Below are positions 7,547 through 17,494 of a DNA stretch of 64,000 nucleotides, piece after piece (positions within the stretch are counted from its first letter, which is position 1; every line of letters begins with the position of its first letter). The stretch is from Brevundimonas variabilis (GTDB lineage Bacteria; Pseudomonadota; Alphaproteobacteria; Caulobacterales; Caulobacteraceae). The DNA is taken from NCBI RefSeq assembly GCF_014199945.1, contig NZ_JACHOR010000003.1, forward strand, positions 372,001 to 436,000. Reading direction: 5' to 3'. The notes under the pieces are model-generated. The model was not told the origin of the DNA. It did no database searches and saw nothing but the letters and a program-made list of their open reading frames with translations. A program made the position numbers and the translations under genes.

Positions 7547-10500
7547 ATGCAGTTCCAGCGCCTCCGTATCGTCGGCTTCAAGTCCTTCGTCGATCCGTCG
7601 GAGGTCTTCATCGAACCCGGCCTGACCGGGATCGTGGGGCCGAATGGCTGTGGCAAGTCGAACGTGCTGGAATCCATGCGCTGGGTCATGGGGGCCAACT
7701 CCGCCAAGGCCATGCGCGGCCAGGGCATGGACGATGTGATCTTCGCCGGGGCCTCAGACCGACCGCCCCGCAACCACGCCGAAGTTCAGCTGACCATCGA
7801 CAATGCCCAGCGACGGGCCCCGCAGCCGTTCACCGACGCCGCCATCATCGAGGTGTCGCGCCGGATCGATCGGGGCCAGGGCTCGACCTATCGGATCAAT
7901 GGCAAGGAGGTTCGCGCGCGCGATGTCCAGCTGCTGTTCGCCGACGCTTCGACCGGTGCAAACTCCCCTGCCCTCGTGCGTCAGGGCCAGATCAGCGAAC
8001 TGATCGCCGCCAAACCGCAGAACCGCCGGCGTATCCTCGAGGAGGCGGGCGGCGTCGCGGGGCTGCACACCCGGCGGCACGAGGCCGAGCTGCGCCTCAG
8101 GGCTGCCGAGACCAATCTCGAACGGCTCGACGACATCGGCAAGGAGCTGGAGACCGCCCTGACCCGACTGCGCCGTGAGGCCCGGCAGGCCGAGAAATAC
8201 AAGAAGATCAGCGCCGAGATCCGGGCCCTGCAATCGGCCCTGCTGTTCGTGCGCTGGAACGATGCCCGCATCGCCGCCGAGGCAGCGTCCAAGGACCTGC
8301 GCGAGGCGGACCGCGCCGTGGCCGAAGCCACCACGGCCGCCGCCGCCGCCCAGACGGTTGCCCTGAAGGCGCAGGAGGCCATGAAGCCGGCGCGCGAGGA
8401 AGATGCGGTCGCTGCCGCGCTGCTGCACCGCGCGACCCTCGAACGGGACCGGCTCGACATGGCCGAACAGCAGGCCCGGGCCGAGGTCGAGCGCCTGTCT
8501 GCCGAAACCCGCCGCATCGCCAGCGACATTGAACGCGAGATGTCCATGTCGGGGGACGCGGCTGGCGAGCTTTCGCGCCTGACCACTGCACTCGAAGTCC
8601 TGACCAGCGAGATCGCAGCCGCACCGGCACGCGGCCCCGAACTGGAGCAGGCGCTTGTCGCGGCCGAGGATGCTCGACGCGCAGCGGACGCCGAAGTCGA
8701 GCGGCTTGCCGGAATGCTGGCCTCTGTCGAGGCGCGAGCCAATGCCGAAACGGCCCGCAGACGCGATGGCGAGAGCCGCGTAGCCCGGGCCGAGGCCGCC
8801 CTGGCCCAGGCCCGGCGCGAGCGGGAGGCTCTGGGCCCCCTGGACACGCCTGAGCTTGCTGCGGCCAGGACGGCGCTGGAGACCGCGACCACCGCCCTCG
8901 CCTCCGCCCGGTCGGCGGTCGAGGAGGCAGAAGCACAGCGCGGCGACCTGGCCCGGGCCGAGGCCGACGCCCGCACGACGGCCCGCGCTGCCGAGGACCG
9001 GCTGGGTCGACTTCAGACCGAGGCACGCGGCCTGGCGGCCCTGCTGGTCTCGAGCAAGCGGGACCATCCACCGGCGCTGGACAGGGTGTCGGCGGGCAAG
9101 GGGTATGAGGCGGCGCTGGCCGCGGCCCTGGGCGACGATCTGGATGCCGCACTGGACAGCCGGGCCGCCGCCTACTGGAAGGGTGCCGAGGTCCCCGCCC
9201 CGGTCTGGCCTGTCGGGATCACGCCGCTGGCCGACCATGTCTCCGCCCCGCCTGAACTGGCGGCGCGTCTGGCCCTGTGCGGCGTCGCCTCTCAGGCTGA
9301 AGTGGGCGGACTGGTCGGGTCGCTTCCGGTCGGAGCCAGGCTCGTGACGCAACAGGGCGATCTTTACCGCTGGGACGGGTTCGTCTCCCGCGCGGAGGCT
9401 CCCCGCCCAGCCGCCGTCCGGCTGGGCCAGCGGACCCGGCTGGTCGAGCTGGAGACGGAGATCGATAGCGGCAAGCCTGCGCTGGAAGCGGCACAGGCGG
9501 CGCTCAAATCAGCCACCGAAGCCTTCCGCGCGGCGGAAGAGGCTGTGAAGACGGCCCGCCTCGCGCCATTTGCGGCCGACAAGGCGGTCACCGCGGCCCG
9601 GGACCGGGTCGAGGCCCTGTCGCGCGATCAGGCCCGTCGCGAAGCCCGGGCCCAGGCCCTGGACGAAAGCCTGGGGCGGTTGAGAGAGGATCTGGACGGT
9701 GCGCAACAGGCCCTGGCAGAGGCGCAGGCCGTTGATGCGCCATCGGAAACGCTGGACGCGCTCAGAACGGAACTGACGGATGCCCGCGCCGCCGCCGATC
9801 AGGCCCGCGCCACCTCGGCCCAGGCACGGGCTGACAGGGATGGTGAGGCCCGCGAACGGCTGGGGCGGGACCAGCGCCTCACGACCCTGACCCGCGAGCG
9901 CGACAGCTGGACCCTTCGCGCCCGGGACGCGGCGGGTCGGATCGTATCTCTGGAGTCGGATGCCGAGAAGGCGTCCGCCCTCCTGACCCAGGCTCGACGG
10001 GCACCGGAGGTCCTGGCGGCCCAGCGATCGAAATTGCTGGACGCCCTGACCGCTGCCGAGACCCGCCGGAAGGCCGCTGCCGACACCCTCGCCGTTGCTG
10101 AAGGCGAAGCCATGGAGGCGGACCGCAGCAGCCGCGCCACGGACACGGCTGCCGCCGCTGCCCGCGAGGCGCGTGCCGGCCTGGCAGCACGCGCCGAGGC
10201 GGTGGCCGAGCGGCTGGGCGAGGCCGAGGCCACACTGGTCGAGACAGCTGGGCTCTCGCCCGCAGAATTGGGCCAGAAGCTGACCGATGACGCCATCGCC
10301 CGGCCGCCGGACGCGGCAGGCGCCGAAAGCCTGCTGCATGGGCTGGAGCGCGAGCGCGAGCATCTGGGGGCCGTGAATCTGCGGGCCGAGGACGAGGCCG
10401 AAGAGTATGCCGAGCGGCTGAACACCATGCGGCTGGAGCGGTCCGACCTGACAGGAGCCATCGCGAGGCTTCGTGACGGGATCGACGAGCTGAACGCCGA

Positions 10501-10984
10501 GGGCCGCGAACGGCTGGTGGCGGCGTTCGATGTCATCAACGACAATTTCAAGAGCCTGTTCGAAACGCTTTTCGACGGGGGCCAGGCCGAGTTGAAACTG
10601 GTCGAGAGCGATGACCCGCTGGAAGCCGGACTGGAAATCTTCGCCTGCCCGCCCGGCAAGCGTCTGTCGGTCATGTCGCTGATGAGTGGGGGTGAACAGG
10701 CCCTGACGGCGGCGGCCCTGATCTTTGCGGTCTTCCTGGCAAACCCCGCCCCGGTCTGCGTGCTGGACGAGGTCGATGCGCCGCTGGACGATGCCAATGT
10801 CGACCGCTTCTGCCGCATGCTGGACGCCATGCGGACCCGGACCGACACGCGGTTCATCGTGATCACCCACAACCCCGTGACCATGAGCCGGATGGATCGC
10901 CTCTACGGCGTTACCATGCCCGAGCGGGGAGTTTCGCAGCTGGTCAGCGTGGACCTGACCCAGGCCGAAAAGCTGGTGGCCTAG
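7547..10984 (+). CDS. smc: chromosome segregation protein SMC
   Basis: A 1145-residue SMC ATPase, normal length for bacterial SMC. The N-terminal Walker [10 protein letters not shown] is at residues 31-39. Two long Ala/Glu/Arg-rich coiled-coil arms flank a hinge region near residues 500-610. The C-terminal head carries the ABC signature [10 protein letters not shown] (about 1044-1053) and Walker [11 protein letters not shown] (about 1071-1080). SMC dimers with ScpA/ScpB organise and separate the chromosome. The reading frame is intact. Long open frames on the opposite strand are composition shadows of the GC-rich coiled coil. Confidence 0.97.
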   Translation: MQFQRLRIVGFKSFVDPSEVFIEPGLTGIVGPNGCGKSNVLESMRWVMGANSAKAMRGQGMDDVIFAGASDRPPRNHAEVQLTIDNAQRRAPQPFTDAAIIEVSRRIDRGQGSTYRINGKEVRARDVQLLFADASTGANSPALVRQGQISELIAAKPQNRRRILEEAGGVAGLHTRRHEAELRLRAAETNLERLDDIGKELETALTRLRREARQAEKYKKISAEIRALQSALLFVRWNDARIAAEAASKDLREADRAVAEATTAAAAAQTVALKAQEAMKPAREEDAVAAALLHRATLERDRLDMAEQQARAEVERLSAETRRIASDIEREMSMSGDAAGELSRLTTALEVLTSEIAAAPARGPELEQALVAAEDARRAADAEVERLAGMLASVEARANAETARRRDGESRVARAEAALAQARREREALGPLDTPELAAARTALETATTALASARSAVEEAEAQRGDLARAEADARTTARAAEDRLGRLQTEARGLAALLVSSKRDHPPALDRVSAGKGYEAALAAALGDDLDAALDSRAAAYWKGAEVPAPVWPVGITPLADHVSAPPELAARLALCGVASQAEVGGLVGSLPVGARLVTQQGDLYRWDGFVSRAEAPRPAAVRLGQRTRLVELETEIDSGKPALEAAQAALKSATEAFRAAEEAVKTARLAPFAADKAVTAARDRVEALSRDQARREARAQALDESLGRLREDLDGAQQALAEAQAVDAPSETLDALRTELTDARAAADQARATSAQARADRDGEARERLGRDQRLTTLTRERDSWTLRARDAAGRIVSLESDAEKASALLTQARRAPEVLAAQRSKLLDALTAAETRRKAAADTLAVAEGEAMEADRSSRATDTAAAAAREARAGLAARAEAVAERLGEAEATLVETAGLSPAELGQKLTDDAIARPPDAAGAESLLHGLEREREHLGAVNLRAEDEAEEYAERLNTMRLERSDLTGAIARLRDGIDELNAEGRERLVAAFDVINDNFKSLFETLFDGGQAELKLVESDDPLEAGLEIFACPPGKRLSVMSLMSGGEQALTAAALIFAVFLANPAPVCVLDEVDAPLDDANVDRFCRMLDAMRTRTDTRFIVITHNPVTMSRMDRLYGVTMPERGVSQLVSVDLTQAEKLVA

Positions 10985-11214
10985 GGCGTCATCGCATGGG
11001 CGGCAAAGACAGCCACCATGGCCACAATCAAACCCCCAGCGATCGCAATGGTCCAGCGCGGCATCACGTCAGTATTCACCGCACCCTCAGACCCCACGGG
11101 GGCGGAAACTTCAACGCGGTGAGCGTCGTCATTCGCCGCTCGGCTGTCGAAGCGCGGCGATGCTGGCGCGCGCCAAGCTGCAGCCTGGAAGTTCTCGCTC
11201 ACGGAACGTGACAT
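10981..11214 (-). CDS. small single-span membrane protein
   Basis: A 77-residue hypothetical protein if started at the ATG giving [10 protein letters not shown]; a TTG 5 codons earlier is also possible and neither has a strong ribosome binding site. The C-terminus is one transmembrane helix ([22 protein letters not shown]) and the N-terminal half is polar. It converges on smc, the two stop codons overlapping by 4 bases. No function is recognised. The good helix and the tight fit against smc support a real gene, but with moderate confidence. Confidence 0.5.
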   Translation of the reverse strand: MSRSVSENFQAAAWRAPASPRFDSRAANDDAHRVEVSAPVGSEGAVNTDVMPRWTIAIAGGLIVAMVAVFAAHAMTP

Positions 11215-11299
11215 ACGGGGGGTGGCCAAGATGAGGTCTTTCCATCACGGAGAAGCGCCACTTCAGCGCCACAGTTTCGATGGCGTCAAGTCGGCTGGA

Positions 11300-12340
11300 T
11301 CAGGCCGCCACCGGCAGGGCCATCGGACGGTCGCTGACGACGAACAGATGCTCGACATTTCTGAGCCTGCCGACCGCACCGACCTTCTTGCCCTTGTGAT
11401 TATGAATGCCGATCCGAGCCCCGACGTAGCGGGGGCGAGCGATGTCGATCACCTGCACATGGCCGCGAGCAGACAGCATTCGCTCCAGTTCATCGCGTGA
11501 CAGATAGCCTTCGTCATTGAACGAGACGATGAGGTTGGGGGCCCGGATGGCGTCGACCACGGCGCTGAGGGCCGGACCGATCCCCGGTCGGGAGTTGAAC
11601 GCGCTCTTGCGCGTCCGGACATCCACGCGCTTGTTGGCAATGCCGTAGGTCTCGGGCTTGTCCCAAAGCACCAGACTTTCCCAGACGTGGTAGTTCCCGA
11701 GGTAGGAATGCTGGTTATAGGGCGGGTCCAGATAGACGAGATCGCCGTCGAACTGACCGGCAATGTCGAGGGCGTCACCCTGGGTCGCACGGCACGGGCC
11801 GGCTTCCGTTGCAGGCTGGAGGTCCGGCATCCGCAGCGTCAGAGGGTTCAAAGCCCGGTCAGCCCAGCGCTTCATATAGGCCATATGGACGCCGGCCGTG
11901 GAATCGACCCGGTCGGCGGCTTCCATCAGCGACACCAGAGCTATGGCCTTCAGCTCCGGCTCCAGACCCATGGCATCGATCCGGTCGCGCATGGCATCGA
12001 TGCGTGCGCCGTTCGCCGGGTGAAAGAACCGCGCATCCTCGCAGAAGGTCTTGGTGAACCAGCCCTCGGCCGGTGCGGTACTCGCGAGATCAGCCAGCAC
12101 GACGGCGGCCTGGTCTGCCCACCGGTTCCGATCAGCCTGGACATAGGCTGTCGCCAGGGTGTGGGCATAGGCATTGTGGTCGTTCGACCAGACCCGGTAG
12201 CCTTGCCCCTTCAGCGCATGGCCGACGCGGGCGCTGCCGGAAAACAGGTCGCAGACGATGCCGCCGTCCGGCAGCAGTCCGCGCACCGACGACAGGATCG
12301 GGTCCAGCAGAGCCCGTTTGGAGCCAATATATTTGATCAA
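11300..12340 (-). CDS. D12-class N6-adenine DNA methyltransferase
   Basis: A 346-residue protein of the MethyltransfD12 (Dam-like) family. The N-terminal IKYIGSKRALLDPI is the family's usual opening and fixes a TTG start there; the open frame runs 11 codons further 5'. The AdoMet motif reads CDLFSGSARVGHAL and the catalytic motif DLVYLDPPYNQHSYLGNY. These enzymes methylate the N6 of adenine in short DNA targets. No restriction enzyme lies beside it, so it looks like an orphan methyltransferase. Its target site cannot be read from sequence. A 13-bp palindrome covers its ribosome binding region. Confidence 0.85.
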   Translation of the reverse strand: MIKYIGSKRALLDPILSSVRGLLPDGGIVCDLFSGSARVGHALKGQGYRVWSNDHNAYAHTLATAYVQADRNRWADQAAVVLADLASTAPAEGWFTKTFCEDARFFHPANGARIDAMRDRIDAMGLEPELKAIALVSLMEAADRVDSTAGVHMAYMKRWADRALNPLTLRMPDLQPATEAGPCRATQGDALDIAGQFDGDLVYLDPPYNQHSYLGNYHVWESLVLWDKPETYGIANKRVDVRTRKSAFNSRPGIGPALSAVVDAIRAPNLIVSFNDEGYLSRDELERMLSARGHVQVIDIARPRYVGARIGIHNHKGKKVGAVGRLRNVEHLFVVSDRPMALPVAA

Positions 12341-12349
12341 TGTTGCGGA

Positions 12350-12362
12350 CTCACCCGGTGAG
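12350..12362. promoter_or_regulatory. palindrome before the methyltransferase start
   Basis: The sequence CTCACCCGGTGAG is an inverted repeat with 6-bp arms and a 1-base centre. It lies 9 bases before the methyltransferase TTG start and overlaps its likely ribosome binding sequence GGTGAG. With the base before it, it also forms GACTC, a GANTC site of the kind CcrM methylates in Caulobacterales. It may be a repressor operator or a methylation-sensitive element; this is inference. Confidence 0.35.
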
Positions 12363-12418
12363 TGTCTACGCAACGCCCGAAAAATGGAACCCTTTGCCCC
12401 GCAAGGCGAGCAGAGGCC

Positions 12419-13852
12419 TCAGCGTTTGCCCTTGCGAGCGGGGGCGTGGGCCAGCCGAAGCAGGTTCGCGGCCCCCGGCGCACCGAAGGGCGTGCCGGCA
12501 AGGATCAGGATCCGCTGGCCCGGTTGGGCCAGCCCGAAATCCATGGCCGACTTGACTGCATTGTCGGTCACATCTTCCAGCGAAGTTGGCTCGTTGCCGA
12601 GGCGCGGCTCCAGTCCCCACACCAGGGACAGACGCCGGGCCGTTTCCGGCTTGGGCGTCAGGGCCAGCATGGGCTGCAGCGGCCGCTCGCGCGACATCCG
12701 CCGCGCCGTGCCGCCCAGGGTGGTGAAGATCACGATACAGGCCGTCGACTGGGCCTCGCCGGCCTTGCGCGCGGCGGCCACCAGGGCGTCGGCGTCGATG
12801 TCGTCCATGCCGGCGTGTTCGGCATCCATCAGGCTGGGCCACAGGGGATCGGCTTCGACCCGCTCCATGATCCGGTTCATGATGCCGACGGCCTCCAGGG
12901 GATAGTCGCCCGACGCGGTTTCTGCCGACAGCATCAGGGCATCGGCGCCTTCATAGACGGCATTGGCGACGTCCGACGCCTCCGCCCGGGTCGGGGCGGG
13001 TGAGGCCGTCATCGACTCCAGCATCTGGGTCGCGACGATCACAGGCACGCCCCGCCGACGCGCGGCGCGAATGATGGCCTTCTGGGCGACAGGAACTTCC
13101 TCGGGGTCCATCTCGACGCCCAGGTCGCCACGCGCGACCATGACGCCATCGCAATAGTCGAGGATGGCCTCCAGATCGGCCAGCGCCTGGGGCTTCTCGA
13201 TCTTGGCGAGGCAGGCGGCGCGACCTTTCACGATCGACTTGAGCTCGGCCATGTCCTCGGGCTTCTGGACAAAGCTCAGGGCGACCCAGTCCACGCCGAT
13301 GCGCAAGGCGAAGGCCAGATCCTCGCGGTCCTTGGGCGTCAGGGCCGAGACGGGCACCACGGCCTCAGGCACGGCGACACCCTTGCGATCGGACAGTTTC
13401 GAGCCGCTTTCGACCGTGACGTCCGCCCATTCGTCGGTGCGGTCATTGACCCGCAGCCGGACACGGCCGTCGTCGAGCAGCAGCAACATGCCGGTGCGCA
13501 GGGCCCGGAAGATTTCGGGATGCGGCATCTCCACCCGGGTCGCGTCGCCGGGCGTGGGGTCCAGGTCGAACCGCATCTTGTGGCCCGGCTTGATGTCGAT
13601 CTCGACATTGGCGAACCGGCCGAGCCGAAGCTTTGGCCCCTGCAGGTCCGCAAGGACGCCTAGCGGCCTTTGCAGCGCCAGCTCCGCGCCGCGCACGGCC
13701 TTCAGGGCTGCGGCGTGGTCCTCGTGCGAGCCGTGACTGAAGTTCAGACGAAAGACATCGACCCCGGCCTCGGCCAGCGCCTTGACCATGCCCGGTGCCC
13801 GACTGGCGGGCCCGAGGGTTGCAACAATGCGCGCGCGTCTTGCCCTGATCAT
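12419..13852 (-). CDS. pyk: pyruvate kinase
   Basis: A 477-residue glycolytic enzyme that turns phosphoenolpyruvate and ADP into pyruvate and ATP. The start is the ATG giving MIRARRARIVATLGPAS, the family's standard opening; the upstream extension is rejected. Seen motifs are FRLNFSHG, the catalytic-lysine segment CLAKIEKPQAL, the metal-binding MVARGDLGVEM and VIVATQMLESM. The C-terminal allosteric domain is present to the end. Length matches the family. It lies downstream of the YkgJ-like gene on the same strand but about 100 bases away, so it is probably transcribed independently. Confidence 0.96.
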   Translation of the reverse strand: MIRARRARIVATLGPASRAPGMVKALAEAGVDVFRLNFSHGSHEDHAAALKAVRGAELALQRPLGVLADLQGPKLRLGRFANVEIDIKPGHKMRFDLDPTPGDATRVEMPHPEIFRALRTGMLLLLDDGRVRLRVNDRTDEWADVTVESGSKLSDRKGVAVPEAVVPVSALTPKDREDLAFALRIGVDWVALSFVQKPEDMAELKSIVKGRAACLAKIEKPQALADLEAILDYCDGVMVARGDLGVEMDPEEVPVAQKAIIRAARRRGVPVIVATQMLESMTASPAPTRAEASDVANAVYEGADALMLSAETASGDYPLEAVGIMNRIMERVEADPLWPSLMDAEHAGMDDIDADALVAAARKAGEAQSTACIVIFTTLGGTARRMSRERPLQPMLALTPKPETARRLSLVWGLEPRLGNEPTSLEDVTDNAVKSAMDFGLAQPGQRILILAGTPFGAPGAANLLRLAHAPARKGKR

Positions 13853-13955
13853 GATCGTCCCGTTTGCCGGTCGCGTTTCCCTGCGACTGTTTGTGCCAAT
13901 GATCCGTGACGGGTGTAAGCCCACCATGGGACGGGAAACAGGAAGTTACGGTCGG

Positions 13956-14510
13956 TTACACAGCCCCGTGCACTGTATAACGGGCCGTGATGCCGTCGGA
14001 CTCCCAGTCATGGCCATCCAGGCTGTCCAGCGCGTTGCGCAGCAGCAGATCGAACATCGGACGGTCTCCGGCCGCCAGTGCCGGTCCCAGATACTCCGTG
14101 ACCATCGCGCGGACCGGCAGGGTGCCGAGCGGACCGGGCCGGCTCAGCGCCAAGGCAATACCATTGTCGATCCACCCGGCCAGGGTGTCGAAAAAGTCGG
14201 TCGACCCGAGAAAATCGGTATCCCGAATGACATAGAGGGTGATCTCGCCCGTCGTCAGGCCGTCCGGGCGGACGATGATGCCGCTACGGTCCGGACGCCA
14301 GTCTTCCGAAAGCTCGACCATCCGCCACACACAGAACCAGGTGCGGCAGGTCTGCGGCCGGATCGCATGAACGCCACAGCCCGCGCCGTCGACACAGTAG
14401 GCGCAGAGTTCGCCCGTCGGCTTGGCCAGTTCGGGCAGGTCCAGCGGGATAAACCGGCAGCATTCGACGCAGCCGCCGCAGTCCCGATCCGGCAGCAGCG
14501 GCAAAGTCAC
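13956..14510 (-). CDS. YkgJ-type cysteine-cluster protein
   Basis: A 184-residue protein with the N-terminal cluster CGGCVECC (residues 11-18) followed by CAYC, GCGVH and CRTWFC. This spacing resembles the YkgJ/CxxCxxCC family, thought to bind zinc or an iron-sulfur centre; the role is not known. The C-terminal part is unremarkable. It is the last gene that I place on the ancestral chromosome: the tRNA-Leu fragment that marks the mobile element starts 20 bases beyond its start codon, so the element's insertion may have changed its promoter. Confidence 0.8.
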   Translation of the reverse strand: MTLPLLPDRDCGGCVECCRFIPLDLPELAKPTGELCAYCVDGAGCGVHAIRPQTCRTWFCVWRMVELSEDWRPDRSGIIVRPDGLTTGEITLYVIRDTDFLGSTDFFDTLAGWIDNGIALALSRPGPLGTLPVRAMVTEYLGPALAAGDRPMFDLLLRNALDSLDGHDWESDGITARYTVHGAV

Positions 14511-14529
14511 GAAACGTCCCTTCGTCAGA

Positions 14530-14584
14530 TGGTGCGAGCGGCGGGGGTCGAACCCGCATGACCGAAGTCGACGGATTTTAAGTC
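14530..14584 (-). repeat. 3' half of tRNA-Leu(UAA): attachment-site scar
   Basis: Read on the minus strand, this holds the 3' part of a tRNA-Leu: anticodon loop CTTAAAATCC, a variable-arm hairpin, the T arm GGGTTCGACCC and the acceptor 3' strand CGCTCGCACCA. The 5' half (acceptor GCGAGCG, D arm) is absent; the bases beyond the anticodon do not pair with TCCGTC. It is therefore not a working tRNA but the displaced copy left when a tyrosine recombinase integrates at a tRNA anticodon loop. The orientation puts the inserted element at higher coordinates. Confidence 0.8.
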
Positions 14585-14641
14585 ACACACGTCTCGTTCC
14601 AAGGTATTGGTTATAGCAGGTTTTTTAGCCTTTGGAAGCCG

Positions 14642-14662
14642 CTGTGTAAGGCACTGTGTAAG
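14642..14662. repeat. tandem 9-bp repeats near the element end
   Basis: Two copies of CTGTGTAAG separated by 3 bases (12-bp period), about 60 bases inside the attachment scar. Direct repeats at this distance are typical of integrase arm-type or excisionase sites; the assignment is inference. Confidence 0.35.
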
Positions 14663-14672
14663 CCAGAACCCC

Positions 14673-15797
14673 TCATAGCCCCAGATAGGACGTCAACTCT
14701 CTGGCGGCGGCGGCTCCCGCGGGATTGGCGCCGATCGTCGAGGCCGACGGACCGTAGCCGACGAGGTGGATACGGGGGTCCTTGGCGACCTGCGTCGCCA
14801 ACCGGCCGGCCATGACGATCCCGCCGCCCTGCTCACGCAACTGCAAGGGTGCCAGGTGATCGAGGGCGCTGCGGAACCCGGTGCACCAGAGGATGACGTC
14901 CGCCGCCTGATCCGATCCGTCGGTCCAGCGGACACCGGTTTCGGTAATTTCCGCGAACATCGGCAGTCGCCAAAGCACCCCACGTTCTCTCATGGCCAAG
15001 ATCGCCGGGGTGATCGGCAGGCCCGTGACCGAGACGACCGAGCCCGGCGGAAGACCTTGACGGACCCGTTCCTCCACTCGCGCCACGGCCGCCCGGCCAT
15101 CCTCCTGAGTGAAGGGCGTCTCGCGGAACTGAGGCTCACGGCGCGTAACCCAAGTGGTCGAGGTGACCTGCGAGATCTCGTCGAGCAGCTGGATCGCGGA
15201 GATACCGGCCCCGACCACGATCACGTGCTGGCCGGCGAACTCGTCGGCCGTCCGATAGTCCCTCGTATGCAGCTGCCGGCCTTTGAAGTCCGCCGCCCCG
15301 GGGTACTCCGGAATGAACGGCGCCTCCCAGGTCCCCGTCGCGTTGATCACCCCGCGAGCCGAGAAGACGCCCTGGTCGGTCTCCACCCGCAATCGCTCCC
15401 TGCGGTCACAGACCGCCTTCACCGACACGGGCCGGTGGATGCGTAGATCGAAGGCTTTCTCATAGGCCGCGAAATACTCCGGCACCGCGACCGAGGCCTT
15501 CACCTGGCCGTCTTCGGTCTCCACCGCTTCGTCGAACCTCATGCCCGGCAGATCGTGGACGCGGTTGACTGTCGTCAGGGTCAGCGACGGCCAGCGGTGT
15601 TGCCAGGCGCCGCCCGCCCCTGTGTCCTGGTCAAAGGTAATGAAGCGGCGATCCGGCTCGAAGCCGAGATTACGCAAATGATAGGCCGACGACAGCCCCG
15701 CCTGGCCGGCGCCGATGACGACGATGTCGACCTTGATCGCGACCCGCGCCGTCGCCTTGGAAGTAGAAGGACCGGAGACAGGGCTATCCGTGGCCAT
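14673..15797 (-). CDS. FMO/CzcO-like flavin-dependent oxidoreductase
   Basis: A 374-residue flavoprotein with two Rossmann dinucleotide motifs: VVIGAGQAGLSSAYHL near residue 30 (FAD) and VIVVGAGISAIQLL near residue 190 (NADPH). The late motif ILWCTGFRSALDHL is typical of flavin-containing monooxygenases and CzcO-like oxidoreductases. Such enzymes oxidise N, S or carbonyl groups of small molecules, or use FAD/NAD(P)H in other redox reactions; no substrate can be named. It is the first gene inside the element, and its stop lies about 90 bases from the tRNA scar. The next gene on the same strand ends 13 bases upstream of its start. Confidence 0.8.
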   Translation of the reverse strand: MATDSPVSGPSTSKATARVAIKVDIVVIGAGQAGLSSAYHLRNLGFEPDRRFITFDQDTGAGGAWQHRWPSLTLTTVNRVHDLPGMRFDEAVETEDGQVKASVAVPEYFAAYEKAFDLRIHRPVSVKAVCDRRERLRVETDQGVFSARGVINATGTWEAPFIPEYPGAADFKGRQLHTRDYRTADEFAGQHVIVVGAGISAIQLLDEISQVTSTTWVTRREPQFRETPFTQEDGRAAVARVEERVRQGLPPGSVVSVTGLPITPAILAMRERGVLWRLPMFAEITETGVRWTDGSDQAADVILWCTGFRSALDHLAPLQLREQGGGIVMAGRLATQVAKDPRIHLVGYGPSASTIGANPAGAAAARELTSYLGL

Positions 15798-15809
15798 GAT
15801 CGCGACGGT

Positions 15810-16592
15810 CTAGAACGCGATCCGCGCTTCGCGCGCGGCCCGGATTTCGACCAGGGTCTTCTGCCGCTCGTGCTTGTAGTCGTACTCGCTGTCCATCGCC
15901 GCGATGAAGCGAGACCGGGTGAAATGCCAGTCGATCGTGGCACCCTCCCCTCCAACCAGCCAATCGCCTCCGACCCACTGCGGGACGCTATGAAAGAGCA
16001 AGACAAGCGAGGCGGCCATCACGCGCTCCGCGATGCTGTTGAGGTCCGCCACATACGATGGCCGTTCGTTGCCCGCGCTGACCCCCGCTTCGGCCGCGTC
16101 TATGGACTGGAGAATCTGCATCGGGGTCAGATGAACGTAAGCGGACGTCTCGTGGAAAAGCTTCCCAAGCTCCACCTTGAAAGGTTCACGCAGCGCCTCG
16201 GGCAGTTGGGCGAGCGTCAGGTCCTTCTTGATCGAGATCTTTGAAGACGCGAGTTCGTCCTCGAACAGCTCAAGCTTCTCCTGAACGGTCGAGCCGTAGG
16301 CCTCCTGCTGCACGAAGGCGATTTTGATCGAGGCTTCCAGAAGGAAGCGAAGTTCGCGCTTGGCCACATTGAGCAGGCCCTCACGCGCGAGGGCGATGAT
16401 GGACACGCCGGACTGGAGCAGGTCCTGGGCGAGGTACGACAGGACATGATTGGCAAGATAGGACGGGTCTCGCGCCGTGTCCTGAACGATGAACCCCAGC
16501 CCCGCGAGATAGGCTCGGGCGATATTCTGGGTCGAGCCGATGACATCCGCTAGTTCAGCCGGAAGGTCACGAAGCTCGGTTCCTCGCATCAT
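15810..16592 (-). CDS. helical HEPN-like hypothetical protein
   Basis: A 260-residue, largely alpha-helical protein. The ATG at MMRGTELRDLP is chosen because AGGAC precedes it and the long 5' extension is low-complexity Arg/Pro sequence. The segments RELRFLLEASIKIAFVQQ and LGKLFHETSAYVHLTP recall HEPN or DUF5677-type proteins, which pair a helical bundle with a late His motif; I cannot confirm membership. No signal peptide is visible. It lies upstream of the flavoprotein in a likely two-gene transcript and is divergent from the next gene across about 185 bases. Confidence 0.6.
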   Translation of the reverse strand: MMRGTELRDLPAELADVIGSTQNIARAYLAGLGFIVQDTARDPSYLANHVLSYLAQDLLQSGVSIIALAREGLLNVAKRELRFLLEASIKIAFVQQEAYGSTVQEKLELFEDELASSKISIKKDLTLAQLPEALREPFKVELGKLFHETSAYVHLTPMQILQSIDAAEAGVSAGNERPSYVADLNSIAERVMAASLVLLFHSVPQWVGGDWLVGGEGATIDWHFTRSRFIAAMDSEYDYKHERQKTLVEIRAAREARIAF

Positions 16593-16777
16593 GTCTGGAG
16601 TCCTGTTCCGCTTCTGTCGAGGGTGAAAGATGGCGCTCGTCGGGGAGAAGCGACAGCCCGGCTGGCGTAAAATCCTGCGGGCATTACCGATCGCGCCTCG
16701 AGGTTTCCTTGGCCCTGCGATCAAGAGCCCGCACTCGCGACGGTGAAGCGGGCGCGTCCTGGAACTATACAACGGAT

Positions 16778-17494
16778 ATGGACCGATCAGAGCAGGGTGT
16801 CGCGCGCTACCTCGAAGGACTGAGTCTGGGTTCGGTCTGCTTCGAGCCGGATGGAAATGTGCCGCCGGATTTCCTGGTGGGCGGCAGGATCGCCGTCGAA
16901 GCACGGCGGCTGAACCAGAACTTTGAATCCGACGGCGGATATCAGGGGTTGGAACACGTCGAGGCGCCGGTGGCCAAGTTCGTCGACCGCCTTCTTCCAA
17001 CCTTCGGCGAAGCGCCGGCCGGCAAAGGCTGGTGGGTGTTCTTCTACTTCTGGCGACCGTTCGACTGGAAAGTCGTCAAGCGCGAGATGAAGGCGGCCCT
17101 TGAGGCATTCAGAACCAATCCTGCCCCAGCCGGACTGCAGGTTCATCTCGATCCCAATTTTGAGCTGGAGATCCGCCCGGCGACCATCGTCGTCGAGCAC
17201 CACTTCATGCTGGGGGGCTATGCTGACTGGGACGCCGGCGGCTTTGTCGCGTCGGAGATCATCCGCAACCTCAACCTCTGCGTGGCGGAGAAGACCCGAA
17301 AGATCGCCCCGTACCGCGACCGGTACGCCGAATGGTGGCTCGTGCTGCCCGACAGGATCGGGCCGGATCTCAACATGGATGAGCGGCGATCAATCGGCGA
17401 TCATGTCGATCTGCTCGGCTTTGACCGCGTGGTCCTCATCCATCCCAACGACCCGGCAAAGGCCTTGGTCCTCGCCCCATCCGGTCCCACGTGA
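16778..17494 (+). CDS. hypothetical protein with possible PD-(D/E)XK-like core
   Basis: A 238-residue protein, started at the ATG giving MDRSEQGVARYLEGL. Early on it reads PPDFLVGGRIAVEARRLNQ: an acidic PD, a strand, then E-A-R. This is the layout of a degenerate PD-(D/E)XK nuclease core, although Arg replaces the usual Lys. The remainder is mixed alpha/beta with aromatic-rich strands (GWWVFFYFWRPF). Function unknown. It is transcribed away from the HEPN-like gene. A plain hypothetical protein remains possible. Confidence 0.55.
   Translation: MDRSEQGVARYLEGLSLGSVCFEPDGNVPPDFLVGGRIAVEARRLNQNFESDGGYQGLEHVEAPVAKFVDRLLPTFGEAPAGKGWWVFFYFWRPFDWKVVKREMKAALEAFRTNPAPAGLQVHLDPNFELEIRPATIVVEHHFMLGGYADWDAGGFVASEIIRNLNLCVAEKTRKIAPYRDRYAEWWLVLPDRIGPDLNMDERRSIGDHVDLLGFDRVVLIHPNDPAKALVLAPSGPT

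Noticed and set aside
7754..10884. Long open frames on the minus strand opposite smc
   Set aside because: They follow the third-position GC bias of the smc coiled coil and encode Arg/Ser/Gly-rich sequence without domains; smc itself has all motifs in the plus frame.
14530..14620. A functional tRNA-Leu gene
   Set aside because: Only the 3' half is present; the acceptor 5' strand, the D arm and the 5' anticodon strand are missing.
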